Below are positions 15,575-23,666 of a DNA stretch of 29,200 nt, piece after piece; position 1 is the first letter of the stretch, and every line of letters begins with the position of its first letter. The stretch is from Fidelibacterota bacterium (GTDB taxonomy: Bacteria; Fidelibacterota; JAANXI01): the NCBI GenBank assembly GCA_018263365.1, contig JAANXI010000019.1, positions 1-29,200 of the forward strand, written 5' to 3'. The notes beneath the pieces are model-generated. The model was given only the letters and a program-made list of their open reading frames with translations, did not search any database and was not told the DNA's origin. The translations under genes were made by a program, and so were the position numbers.

Positions 15575-16081
15575 TTACGCTCCGACAAAGGCTCTGATTA
15601 CGAGGACAATCATAAATACTCCGCCGACCATTTTGGCGATCTTCCCGCCGGCGTTCCCCAAAAAAGCGCCGTAGCCTGCACGCAGGGCCTTCTCCACGGA
15701 ACTGGTGCGAAACATCTCCACACCGACCGCCCCGACATAAGCCCCGGCGAGCGTCCCGATGAGCGTTCCAATGATGGGAATCAACGCCGAACCGACAATG
15801 GCGCCGATCAACGCGCCCAGAATTGCCCCGACAATGCCGATTTTGGAGGCGCCGTATCGCTGGGCAGAGATGCCGGTAACAAGGTATTCGACTCCTTCTA
15901 AAGCCACGGCAATCGCGAAAAGCCAGATGAGCAGGTTGGAATGTACAACAGCGAAATCCGTCAGGATTGCTTCCAGTAAGACGGTTCCCGCAATGATGAA
16001 TGTCCCCGGCACTCCCAGTGGAATTACCAGCAGCGCTCCAAAAAGGACAATCCACATGATAATATGTAGCGCAACACTCAT
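15575..16081 (-). CDS. DUF456 family membrane protein
   Basis: This is a small integral membrane protein of 168 residues from the ATG at 16081. It has an N-terminal hairpin of two hydrophobic helices with LLVIPLGVPGTF between them, and a central glycine-zipper region (GAILGALIGAIVGSALIPIIGTLIGTLAGAYVGA, residues about 82-115, split by a Pro). The conserved YGASKIGIVGA precedes the zipper. DUF456 proteins have no established function. The frame stays open to an ATG at 16270, but the extra residues are not hydrophobic or family-like and would cover an operator-like palindrome, so I choose 16081. The ATG at 16129 is a second possibility. It appears to be the first gene of the minus-strand operon, with no strong ribosome-binding site. 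Confidence 0.8.
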   Translation of the reverse strand: MSVALHIIMWIVLFGALLVIPLGVPGTFIIAGTVLLEAILTDFAVVHSNLLIWLFAIAVALEGVEYLVTGISAQRYGASKIGIVGAILGALIGAIVGSALIPIIGTLIGTLAGAYVGAVGVEMFRTSSVEKALRAGYGAFLGNAGGKIAKMVGGVFMIVLVIRAFVGA

Positions 16082-16215
16082 AAGCACCGAAATTAGACCA
16101 AATCCGCGAAAGATTAAAGAATAAAACATCGCTGGGACGCAGGAGTTCCAGGGGAATTCCATTGCGGGTTGTTTCCGGGGTATTTCTATGCGGGATTCGA
16201 TAAGAATTTTTATAC

Positions 16216-16233
16216 ATTTGAACACGTTCAAAT
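16216..16233. promoter_or_regulatory. Operator-like palindrome in the divergent intergenic region
   Basis: ATTTGAAC (16216-16223) and GTTCAAAT (16226-16233) are exact reverse complements separated by AC. The site lies between the DUF456 operon (-) and the glycosyltransferase operon (+), 55 bases before the plus-strand start. The size and symmetry suit a dimeric repressor or activator. The protein that binds it is not apparent, and chance cannot be excluded in A/T-rich DNA. Confidence 0.45.
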
Positions 16234-16288
16234 TCTCTGAAACGATGACTATGTCTGTTGTGACTGACAAAAGGAAGATATCAGATTT

Positions 16289-17434
16289 ATGAGTAGTCTC
16301 ATTCTGGTGATTGGCGTCACCGGCCTCATCTATTGTGGTTTTATTATGTATTTTTATTTCGGTTTACGAACATTGCAACCTGTTGACCTGCTGTCTGATG
16401 ATGAGTTACCGGTGATTGGCGTGATCGTGGCCGCAAGAAACGAGGAAAAGAACATCGAAAAGACAGTGCGATCCCTGGCGGCACAAAATTATCCCAACGA
16501 TCTATATAAAATTGTAGTTGCGAATGATCGCTCCGAAGATTCGACCGGCGAGATTCTTGCCCGGCTGGAAGCGGAGATCCCGAATTTGAGCGTGGTGACA
16601 ATTGCGGAGAGACAAGACGGGGTATCGCCCAAGAAATACGCACTGCTTCAGGGTGTAGCTACACTTGACACGGAGTTTGTGGCGGCCACCGACGCGGACT
16701 GCACTCATCCGGAAAATTGGCTGCGAACCTACGCAAGTATCCAGGACGAAAAATTGGGCGTGGCAACGGCGATTACAGTGAATAACAAGGAAAAATACGG
16801 TTCTCAGTTCGAAGAATTATGGCAAAAGATGCAGTACATCGAGCACAATGCGCTGGCGTTCGTGAGCGCAGGAGCGATTTCCCGGGAGATGGGCTTTACT
16901 GCCAACGGCAATAATATGTTTTTTAACAAAGCATTATATGAGAATGCCGGTCACGAGGTGATGAAGGCACATTTAACATCCGGAGATGACTTCTTTCTGA
17001 TTCAAACGGCTGAACAGCGGAATTATGACCTCGAATTTCTGACAAACAAATCGGTGATTGCGCATACCGATCCCCAGCCGACTATTCCGGATTTGTTGAA
17101 TCAGCGCGCACGCTGGGCTTCGAAAGCGGGGGCCGGGGCTCCGACAGCTCTCTTCTTCTCGATCGCTACCTTCCTGTTTTACTTGGGTGCGTTTTTGTAT
17201 CCGCTGACAATTCTTTGGGGTGGCTTTCATTGGAGTATCTTCTTATTATTGCTGGGATTGAAGGTGGTCCCGGATACGCTGTATACTGTCTCCGGTCACA
17301 GAAAAATGGACATTCCGTTCTATCCGTGGCATTACATACTGATGCAGGTTGTCCATATCCCATTCGTGCTGTTTGTAACATTTAAGGGAATGCTCGGCAG
17401 TTTTACGTGGAAGGGCGCGAAATACAGGCGATGA
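16289..17434 (+). CDS. Family 2 glycosyltransferase, membrane-associated
   Basis: This 381-residue processive-type GT2 has an N-terminal membrane helix (about 3-27), a GT-A catalytic domain (about 40-270) and two to three C-terminal membrane helices (about 275-370). Catalytic features are VIVAARNEEKNIEKTV (45-60), the DxD-type Asp135-Ala-Asp137, the acceptor-side GDD at 222-224, and QRARW at 262-266, the QxxRW motif of processive glycosyltransferases. It would transfer an activated sugar to a lipid or growing glycan at the inner membrane; donor and acceptor are unknown. The stop overlaps the start of the Wzi-like gene (ATGA), which supports a shared envelope-glycan role. An AAAGGAAG about 12 bases before the ATG is the likely ribosome-binding site. 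Confidence 0.92.
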   Translation: MSSLILVIGVTGLIYCGFIMYFYFGLRTLQPVDLLSDDELPVIGVIVAARNEEKNIEKTVRSLAAQNYPNDLYKIVVANDRSEDSTGEILARLEAEIPNLSVVTIAERQDGVSPKKYALLQGVATLDTEFVAATDADCTHPENWLRTYASIQDEKLGVATAITVNNKEKYGSQFEELWQKMQYIEHNALAFVSAGAISREMGFTANGNNMFFNKALYENAGHEVMKAHLTSGDDFFLIQTAEQRNYDLEFLTNKSVIAHTDPQPTIPDLLNQRARWASKAGAGAPTALFFSIATFLFYLGAFLYPLTILWGGFHWSIFLLLLGLKVVPDTLYTVSGHRKMDIPFYPWHYILMQVVHIPFVLFVTFKGMLGSFTWKGAKYRR

Positions 17435-19152
17435 ATTTACTCCCAAGGCAAAAGAGGAATCGATTGTGGGCGTATCTGCTATCAGTAGTGCTTATTGTGG
17501 TGGGATCACTCAGTGCCAGCCAAAACTATGTGCAGTTGGCGGATCCTGTCTATCCATTTCTTGATCGGCTCGCCACCCAGGGAATGATTCCCGGTTTTTT
17601 AAACGATACCAAACCGCTCACCAGAGATTATATTGCGGAGTACCTTGCGAAAGTTGAGCAGCAAGAGGGGCAACTTTCCGCAGTTGACCGTCGTATTCTC
17701 CGGGAGTTTCTGGCAGATTACCGGATGGAGTTAACCGCTGAACCGTATTTTTTATTGGAAGACGAGGAAAACGAATCCACGTATTTTCTGTTTCAATCCC
17801 TGGGACAGATCAAAGAGGGACTCAGCCGAACATTGGATTATCGCAATTCGCAGGAGGCGCTGCATACCTTCGTGTATGAGACCGATTCCGAATTTATCTG
17901 GATCGATTGGGCGGAGATGCTTCAGTACGAGGCGAAAAACAATGCCGGTCGGCTCCTCTATCATGATGGGTTTCGCATCACTGGTGGATTTGGGGACCAT
18001 TTTTCCGGGTATATGGATCTGTCCCGATATGTCTACCAGCCAAAGTCAGAGTATGTGCAGCCACCCCATGAATTTACGGGGGGCTGGCGCTATACCGGTG
18101 ACGACGGCGCAAATTTTCACTCGTTCGATTATTCGCACGGCTATCTGCAATATAGTTCAGTGGCCGGTAATTTTTTACTGGGGACATATCCACTCTATTG
18201 GGGAAATGGACCGAATTCGATGATACTCTCGAATAGTGTTCCGGCTTTTGCCCATGTCGGCTGGAATAAATTATTTCTCAGGGCAAAATATTCTTTTATC
18301 CATGGTTCGCTTTTGAGTATCGATACAACCGCTATCGATTCGACAGGAGAAAAACTCAGTACCAACAAATATCTGGTGGGGCATCGACTGGAATTGATAC
18401 CGTTCTCTAAATTGCATATCACTGTGAGCGAAATGATCATCTATGGCAACAGGGATATTGAGCTGGCCTACCTTGTGCCACCGGTTTTACTCCTCTCTAC
18501 GGAACACAATTTGGTCGATCGGGATAATCTGCTGGTGGCATTGGAGTTCGAATATTATCCATGGGATGGGCTCAAGTTTTACGGGGGGCTGCTCCTGGAT
18601 GAACTCCGTTTGCAGGATATCCTTAAGGCGCACTGGGCCAATAAACAGGGCGTACAGATTGGAACACAACTTACGCCGACTATCTTCGGGAAACCGACAG
18701 AATTTACCGGCGAATTTACGGCTGTTCGGCCGTGGACGTACACTCATAAGTTTGCCTATAACACTTATACTCATGACAGTCGCGGCTTAGGGTTTTCGCC
18801 CGGGCCGAACTCACAGCAGTGGTATGTGCGGAATCAATGGTGGCTCAACGAAAGGCAAACGCTGTCATTCGAATATCGGTATTTACAGCACGGTATTGAG
18901 TCACTTGAACCGACCGATCCAGGATATTATCCTATCGGGAGCGATCCCAATCAAAACTACGATGAACGTAACGAGGCCTTTGATGCCTCCACGGAATGGC
19001 TCATGGGCGACATTCGAAAGTCTCAGACATTCGGAATTTCCTGGAATTATCAGATGAGTAATGTCCTGACCATTGATCTGGGATACCGGTTCGCAACCAC
19101 TGAGTCCGGCACCGATCATTTCACTTCGTTTCAAATCCGTTTCGATTATTAA
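17431..19152 (+). CDS. Wzi-like outer-membrane beta-barrel protein (capsule assembly family)
   Basis: The preferred ATG at 17431 overlaps the previous stop (ATGA) and gives 573 residues; a longer frame from 17407 only adds codons within the glycosyltransferase gene. A signal peptide (KRNRLWAYLLSVVLIVVGS then SAS) is followed by a helical head, YPFLDRLATQGMIPGF...KPLTRDYIAEYL, typical of Wzi family proteins. A long beta-rich barrel follows, with YWGNGPNSMILSNSVPAF (a family-like WG-G block) and WYVRNQWWLNERQTLSFEYRY. The chain ends in aromatic FQIRFDY, as expected for a BAM-assembled barrel. Wzi of Escherichia coli is a lectin that anchors capsule at the surface. A similar surface-glycan role is inferred here. 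Confidence 0.82.
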   Translation: MNLLPRQKRNRLWAYLLSVVLIVVGSLSASQNYVQLADPVYPFLDRLATQGMIPGFLNDTKPLTRDYIAEYLAKVEQQEGQLSAVDRRILREFLADYRMELTAEPYFLLEDEENESTYFLFQSLGQIKEGLSRTLDYRNSQEALHTFVYETDSEFIWIDWAEMLQYEAKNNAGRLLYHDGFRITGGFGDHFSGYMDLSRYVYQPKSEYVQPPHEFTGGWRYTGDDGANFHSFDYSHGYLQYSSVAGNFLLGTYPLYWGNGPNSMILSNSVPAFAHVGWNKLFLRAKYSFIHGSLLSIDTTAIDSTGEKLSTNKYLVGHRLELIPFSKLHITVSEMIIYGNRDIELAYLVPPVLLLSTEHNLVDRDNLLVALEFEYYPWDGLKFYGGLLLDELRLQDILKAHWANKQGVQIGTQLTPTIFGKPTEFTGEFTAVRPWTYTHKFAYNTYTHDSRGLGFSPGPNSQQWYVRNQWWLNERQTLSFEYRYLQHGIESLEPTDPGYYPIGSDPNQNYDERNEAFDASTEWLMGDIRKSQTFGISWNYQMSNVLTIDLGYRFATTESGTDHFTSFQIRFDY

Positions 19153-19161
19153 GGAATCCGC

Positions 19162-20097
19162 ATGACACGGAAACGCCTTGTTTCAGGTGTAGTCATTCTG
19201 ATAAAATTGTGCATCAGTGCGGCTTTACTGTATTGGATTACGAGACAGATTGAGTTTCGTCAACTGGGCCAATTCGTTCGGGAGAATACCGGAACTGTGA
19301 TCCTCGTCCTTGGATTTGCACTTTTGTTGTGGGCCGTGGAGTTCCTCCGGTTTTTGATCTTGTGTAGGCAGGGGGGATTAACGCAACCTATCCAGCAAAT
19401 TCTGAGGGTATTTTTCGTAGGGTTTTCGCTCCGATTCGTTTTGCCGGGCAGCCAGGGAGAGATCGGGAAAATGCTGTTCATTCGGGGAGAGCCATCCCGG
19501 CGGGTTGCCGTGTATGTAATTGAAAAGGTATCCTTTGTGTTTGCTGTGCTTTTCAGTGTGGGGTTATTGGGCTGGATTGTATTTCCAGACTATGTATGGC
19601 TCGAGATACTGTTGCTGGCGCTCCTAATAGCCGGATTATTCTTATGGAAACCGTTAGCTCAATGGAACTTTGTAAAAAAATATCTCTCTGAAAAATTACG
19701 AAGACGACGTGTGTTTCTGCTGCAATTGGGGTTTTCGTTTGTACATATTGCGATAGTAGTATTGCAGTACTGGGTATTTCTGCGCATTTTTGATATCGGT
19801 CTGCTCGAAATGGGAAGCATAGTATCGCTGGTGCTCGCTGCAATTTTAATACCCATCAGTTTTGCCGGATTAGGGGTGAGAGAATCGGTAGCCTTTACTC
19901 TATTGCAGCAGTACGGTGTTACAGCCGATGTTGGGATAGGGGTGCCGCTCCTGGTATTTGCAGTGAATGTGGTTTTGCCTGCGCTTATTGGCGTGGTTAT
20001 CTTTCTCTCACAGCGGATGAAAACCGAAGGCCGCTCCGAATTTCCCGAAGATGAGCAGGAATACACCTCCCTGGAAGAAACACTGCTCAAACTGTGA
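19162..20097 (+). CDS. LPG-synthase-type / UPF0104 polytopic membrane protein (flippase-like)
   Basis: This 311-residue protein has seven to eight hydrophobic helices and the lysylphosphatidylglycerol-synthase transmembrane domain pattern. Visible blocks are an early helix (IKLCISAALLYWIT), SLRFVLPGSQGEIGKM (the conserved PG-x(2-3)-GE block after helix 3), VIEKVSFVFAVL, and GLGVRESVAFTLL near residue 240. There is no soluble tRNA-dependent aminoacyl transferase domain, so it is not a full MprF. Members of this group (AglD-type and UPF0104) act in lipid or glycolipid handling. AAGGA at 19151-19155 is a good ribosome-binding site. The stop overlaps the next start (GTGA), tying it to the barrel+TPR gene. 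Flipping of the glycosyltransferase product is plausible but unproven. Confidence 0.85.
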   Translation: MTRKRLVSGVVILIKLCISAALLYWITRQIEFRQLGQFVRENTGTVILVLGFALLLWAVEFLRFLILCRQGGLTQPIQQILRVFFVGFSLRFVLPGSQGEIGKMLFIRGEPSRRVAVYVIEKVSFVFAVLFSVGLLGWIVFPDYVWLEILLLALLIAGLFLWKPLAQWNFVKKYLSEKLRRRRVFLLQLGFSFVHIAIVVLQYWVFLRIFDIGLLEMGSIVSLVLAAILIPISFAGLGVRESVAFTLLQQYGVTADVGIGVPLLVFAVNVVLPALIGVVIFLSQRMKTEGRSEFPEDEQEYTSLEETLLKL

Positions 20098-21848
20098 AAC
20101 CTATCATGATGATGCAAAAGACGTTACTTTATATTATCCTGCTTGGATTAGTGGTATCACTCATGCCAGACCCAGCAAACGCCCGCATTCCGTACCGGCA
20201 GCCCTTTTCGTTATCTATCTACGAAATTCGGATGGGGAGCGGTTTTTTTGCCGCCACACCGTACGTGCTGCTAGATTCGACCGAAACGGATGCCGGAAGC
20301 ATAAACTTGCCGATGTCGCGGATTCCATTCGTTTTATCGGTGGATCTCCTGAAGTACAATTACCTGAATCTGCTGTGGAAACAAAATGTGCTGGATTACC
20401 AGATCGGGCTGAATTTGTTTTACCAGAGAAATGCCATTGCCGTGTTCGTGCCGGAGAATTGGCCTCAAATCGGCGGCTCTTCCCGCCAGTCGACGCGCTA
20501 CCGTCCGACAGTATTCGGGGGAAGCATTATGCATTCCTTCTATTACCAGCCGACCGACCGCACGTTCTTTCAATTCGATTACGGTGTAGGTATCGGCAAA
20601 CTGTGGCTGTACACGGATTATATCGGCAATAGATATGTGGATTCCGATCTACACATGATCCAGTTATTTGGCGGCGGATTCCATTGGGCAAACGTAGATA
20701 TGGTGGGATCCAAATTCGATTTTGGGATATCGTACCGGTATCACTGGCTTCCATTTTCCAAATTAAATGATCCGGATGATATCGCCCCGATCAGCGCCAT
20801 TAACGTGAGCAATCATAGTATATTATTTACTATAGGACTTATTCTTGGCGGTGGCAAAACTGTTGGCGATGAAGCCCGGAAACTGATGAAGAAAGGTGAA
20901 TATATCGATGCGGAATCCAAGTTCAGAAAGTTTATGCAGGATTATCCGAACCATTTTCGTGTACCCCGTGCCCAGAGGCAGTTGCAGCGTTTGGAAGGAT
21001 TGATCCCGTATCAGTATTTTCGGCGCGCCGAAGAATTATTTGATGAGGGGAAGGTACGGGAGGCGCTAAATAATTATGAATTAGCGCAGGATGTGGATGA
21101 CCAGGCGCTCCTTGACACCATTGAAGTTCGAAAAGCGCAGATAAGCCAAATTCTGCTGGACGAGGGTATTGCAACCCATCAGAGCGGCGAACTGGAGGCA
21201 GCCAAATCGCTGTACGAGTCGGCGCGTTCTATCAGCAGTGCGGTGGAGGATTCCGTAGCTCGCCGGATGATCCGGCTGCATTTCGACCGGGCGGAGAAAT
21301 TTGTTGAACATGCGATGTGGGAAGCAGCCCTCAGAGAGTTGAGCGTTGCCGATTCTCTCGGACGTCTGCCGGAAAATACCGAGCGCGAATACGATTTACG
21401 CACCAGAATCGCAAACGGCTATCTGCAGGATGCCAGCCGGGCAGCGGCGGAAGGCGCTAATATTGCCGCCGCTGACTTTATCCGCCGGGCGCTGGACATT
21501 AATGATGAACTCCGGGACAAGGCGGATGATGCGCTCAAAATCCTCCATGCTCAAAACTGGTACACGGTGAAGCAACGGCTCCATGAAAATATAACCGGGC
21601 AACTGGCGGAGGGAAATGTGGGGCGGGAAGCCCGCCAGCGGGATTTGCTGGATTTATATCAGGCGGAAGTCGGGATGTATCAGGATATGGTACGGGAGGT
21701 CTACGGCCCGCCCGGCGAAATCTATGAAGAAACGGATATGATGGGGCGCCGCTACCAACTGTGGGTGTATCGCTTAACGAATAACATCTATGAGTATATC
21801 TATTTTCAGGAACGAAAAGTAACGAAGGTTGAAAAAGTTAAACTCTGA
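20094..21848 (+). CDS. Exported protein with N-terminal barrel-like region and C-terminal TPR-like helical repeats
   Basis: The start is GTG at 20094, whose GTGA overlaps the previous stop; ATGs four to six codons later are alternatives. The 584-residue product has a signal peptide (KTLLYIILLGLVVSLMPDPANA), then about 240 residues of alternating aromatic, beta-rich sequence (YNYLNLLWKQN, FFQFDYGVGIGKLWLY, FDFGISYRYHWLPF) suggestive of an outer-membrane barrel or porin-like domain. From about 260 it turns into TPR-like helices (EYIDAESKFRKFMQDYPNHF, LFDEGKVREALNNYELAQD, AKSLYESARSISS). The C-terminus has VYGPPGEIYEE...YQLWVYRL...EYIYFQ, reminiscent of the YGPP block of GWxTD-type proteins. I do not recognise a named family. 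With the Wzi-like and flippase-like neighbours, an envelope export role is inferred. Confidence 0.7.
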   Translation: MKPIMMMQKTLLYIILLGLVVSLMPDPANARIPYRQPFSLSIYEIRMGSGFFAATPYVLLDSTETDAGSINLPMSRIPFVLSVDLLKYNYLNLLWKQNVLDYQIGLNLFYQRNAIAVFVPENWPQIGGSSRQSTRYRPTVFGGSIMHSFYYQPTDRTFFQFDYGVGIGKLWLYTDYIGNRYVDSDLHMIQLFGGGFHWANVDMVGSKFDFGISYRYHWLPFSKLNDPDDIAPISAINVSNHSILFTIGLILGGGKTVGDEARKLMKKGEYIDAESKFRKFMQDYPNHFRVPRAQRQLQRLEGLIPYQYFRRAEELFDEGKVREALNNYELAQDVDDQALLDTIEVRKAQISQILLDEGIATHQSGELEAAKSLYESARSISSAVEDSVARRMIRLHFDRAEKFVEHAMWEAALRELSVADSLGRLPENTEREYDLRTRIANGYLQDASRAAAEGANIAAADFIRRALDINDELRDKADDALKILHAQNWYTVKQRLHENITGQLAEGNVGREARQRDLLDLYQAEVGMYQDMVREVYGPPGEIYEETDMMGRRYQLWVYRLTNNIYEYIYFQERKVTKVEKVKL

Positions 21849-21850
21849 AG

Positions 21851-22933
21851 TTACGCTGACTGGTAGTGCTTGACCGTCCAGACGATCTGTTCGAAGGTTA
21901 CTTTGAGAATTCCGGCAGCCGGTACGGCGATTAACATCCCAAAGGCTCCCATCAGATTCCCGCCAATGATGATAATTATGATCACCGAAATCGGGTGCAT
22001 ATTCACACTTTTGGACATGACGGCCGGCGACACGATGGAATTGTCAATCATCTGGACAATGGCAAACATAATCGCGATATAAACCAGCATGATTGGTTCA
22101 CCGGGATTATTAATGATCGAAATCGCCATTGCCGGGATAGCGCCTGCGACCGGTCCGATATAGGGAATTAAATTTGCCAGTCCGGCAATGAGACCGATAA
22201 ACACGAAATACTTGATATCCAGTATCCACAAGCCAATCACCGACAACATACCCACGACAAGGGCGTCGGTAAACTGGCCGCGGATGTAGTTGCTGAGTTG
22301 CGTCTGTATTTTATCGGCCAGGTTTAATCCGGGTTCGAAATATTTATTCGGAATCAAGCTGATAATACTTTTGGTGATTTTCCGGCTGTCTTTCATCATG
22401 AGGTAGGTGATGACGATCACGATGAAGAGCGAGGAAATCATCCCGGCGATATTAAAGAGCAACGAGACGCTTCCGGACAGAAAATCGCTGAAAAAGGCGT
22501 TGATCTTGCCAGAGAAGTCGATATTCTCGATCTCGCCGGCAGCCGCAGCCGGGAGTTTCTCGGAAATCCACTGCTGAAAGGTGTGAAGTAATTCCGCCGG
22601 GCGTTGCGACTGGATGAGTTCGTTAACCGCTATGGCCTGCTCCCGGACAGCCGGGATTAAAAAGCGAAACGCGAGAACAATCAGAAATAGAAAGACTAAT
22701 AACACGATCAAGGCCCCGATAACTCGGGGGATCTGCCGCCGCTCAAGAATGTCAACGAATGGGCCTAATATGGACGAGAGCAGAACTGACACCAGCAGTA
22801 ATACCAGCGCATTGGAAAGGTAGGGAAAGGCCTTAATACCAATATAGGTAAATACCAGTATAAGGAAAAACTTGCCCAGCCCCCGGATCAGGTCCGGATC
22901 CAGGGAGATAAGTTGTTGAGAATCCTGATTCAT
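21851..22933 (-). CDS. AI-2E family transporter (PerM-like permease)
   Basis: This 360-residue inner-membrane protein has about seven to eight transmembrane helices in the PerM/AI-2E layout. Two hydrophobic pairs come first (about 16-55 and 68-95), then a soluble helical insert (about 96-150) and a C-terminal bundle. Family motifs are LIPYIGPVAGAIPA, VSPAVMSKSVNMHP and GGNLMGAFGMLIAVPAAGILK. Characterised members range from AI-2 exporters to Na+/H+ antiporters, so the substrate cannot be assigned. The start is three bases after the stop of the cyclic-nucleotide-binding gene, so the two form an operon. The stop is only two bases from the stop of the convergent barrel+TPR gene. Confidence 0.92.
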   Translation of the reverse strand: MNQDSQQLISLDPDLIRGLGKFFLILVFTYIGIKAFPYLSNALVLLLVSVLLSSILGPFVDILERRQIPRVIGALIVLLVFLFLIVLAFRFLIPAVREQAIAVNELIQSQRPAELLHTFQQWISEKLPAAAAGEIENIDFSGKINAFFSDFLSGSVSLLFNIAGMISSLFIVIVITYLMMKDSRKITKSIISLIPNKYFEPGLNLADKIQTQLSNYIRGQFTDALVVGMLSVIGLWILDIKYFVFIGLIAGLANLIPYIGPVAGAIPAMAISIINNPGEPIMLVYIAIMFAIVQMIDNSIVSPAVMSKSVNMHPISVIIIIIIGGNLMGAFGMLIAVPAAGILKVTFEQIVWTVKHYQSA

Positions 22934-22936
22934 AGT

Positions 22937-23497
22937 TTAAGGTGAGGAATCCGCCGTCTGATCTTTTAACTGCTCAATCTCTTGTGTAAGAGATTCAACC
23001 TGTTCCTGCAGTTCCTGGGAGAGCTGATTTTGCGCCCGGAGCCTGGTGGCGATAATGTTGGCAACTCCTGTGATAATTTTAATGCCGGTCTTCGGCTGCC
23101 GGTTTAACAGATCAAACAAATCCGGACGGAAAAATGCAATAATCTGGGAGAGTTCCGCCGCTTCCGCAGTAGCCGAACGGGGGGCTTCATCCAGGAGGGA
23201 CATATCCCCGAAGAAACTTCCCTGCGATAAACTGGCGAGAATCAGTTTATTCCCCTCTTCGTCGTGGCGCACAATATTGACTTTTCCGCTCAGGACGATA
23301 TACATGCCAAGGCCGGGTTGTTCTTGGGAGAAGATTTGCTCACCTTTGGTGTACGTTCGCTGATGGACTAGCTTCTCGATTTCCTTCAGCTCGTTCTTGA
23401 CCAGTTCCTGAAAGATCGGGACACCCTTGAGTGCCAGGACAGTCTCGGATTCTTCCGTCCGCCGCTTAAATATATTTTCCCACAGAGGATATTTCAT
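22937..23497 (-). CDS. Cyclic nucleotide-binding domain protein without DNA-binding domain
   Basis: This 186-residue cytoplasmic protein has one CRP-type cNMP-binding domain (about 24-140): GMYIVLSGKVNIV, then the phosphate-binding cassette FFGDMSLLDEAPRSATAEA (95-113) with the usual Gly-Asp/Glu and Arg-Ser/Thr elements. A short predicted coiled coil follows (about 155-180, LSQELQEQVESLTQEIEQLK). The winged-helix domain of CRP/FNR regulators is absent, so it is not a typical transcription factor. It could sense cAMP or a related ligand and act through protein contacts. It lies directly upstream of the AI-2E permease, suggesting control of that transporter, which is inference. No strong ribosome-binding site is seen. 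Confidence 0.88.
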   Translation of the reverse strand: MKYPLWENIFKRRTEESETVLALKGVPIFQELVKNELKEIEKLVHQRTYTKGEQIFSQEQPGLGMYIVLSGKVNIVRHDEEGNKLILASLSQGSFFGDMSLLDEAPRSATAEAAELSQIIAFFRPDLFDLLNRQPKTGIKIITGVANIIATRLRAQNQLSQELQEQVESLTQEIEQLKDQTADSSP

Positions 23498-23630
23498 AAG
23501 TAGACTCTAAATTAATCTGCGGAAAAAGTAGATGATCTGAGTATTGGAGTCAAGAGTATTTTCCGTTGTTATGGTCTCGCCATAGTGTTGGTTTTACCCT
23601 GATTTACCAGTGACCGACTTATCAAAATTA

Positions 23631-23659
23631 TTGAAACTGGACACCCACATCTCTATTTT
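23631..23659 (+). promoter_or_regulatory. Possible sigma70-like promoter of the envC operon
   Basis: TTGAAA (23631-23636) and TATTTT (23654-23659) are separated by 17 bases, five of six and four of six matches to the consensus hexamers. The predicted transcription start would fall at or next to the ATG at 23667, giving a nearly leaderless mRNA, which fits the absence of a ribosome-binding site there. This is a weak, pattern-only call. Confidence 0.25.
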
Positions 23660-23666
23660 CGTTTCT

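Noticed and set aside
15561..16217. 218-codon minus-strand frame overlapping DUF456
   Set aside because: Its translation is rich in Arg, Cys and His with no hydrophobic pattern; the other frame gives a clear DUF456 membrane protein, so this is a shadow.
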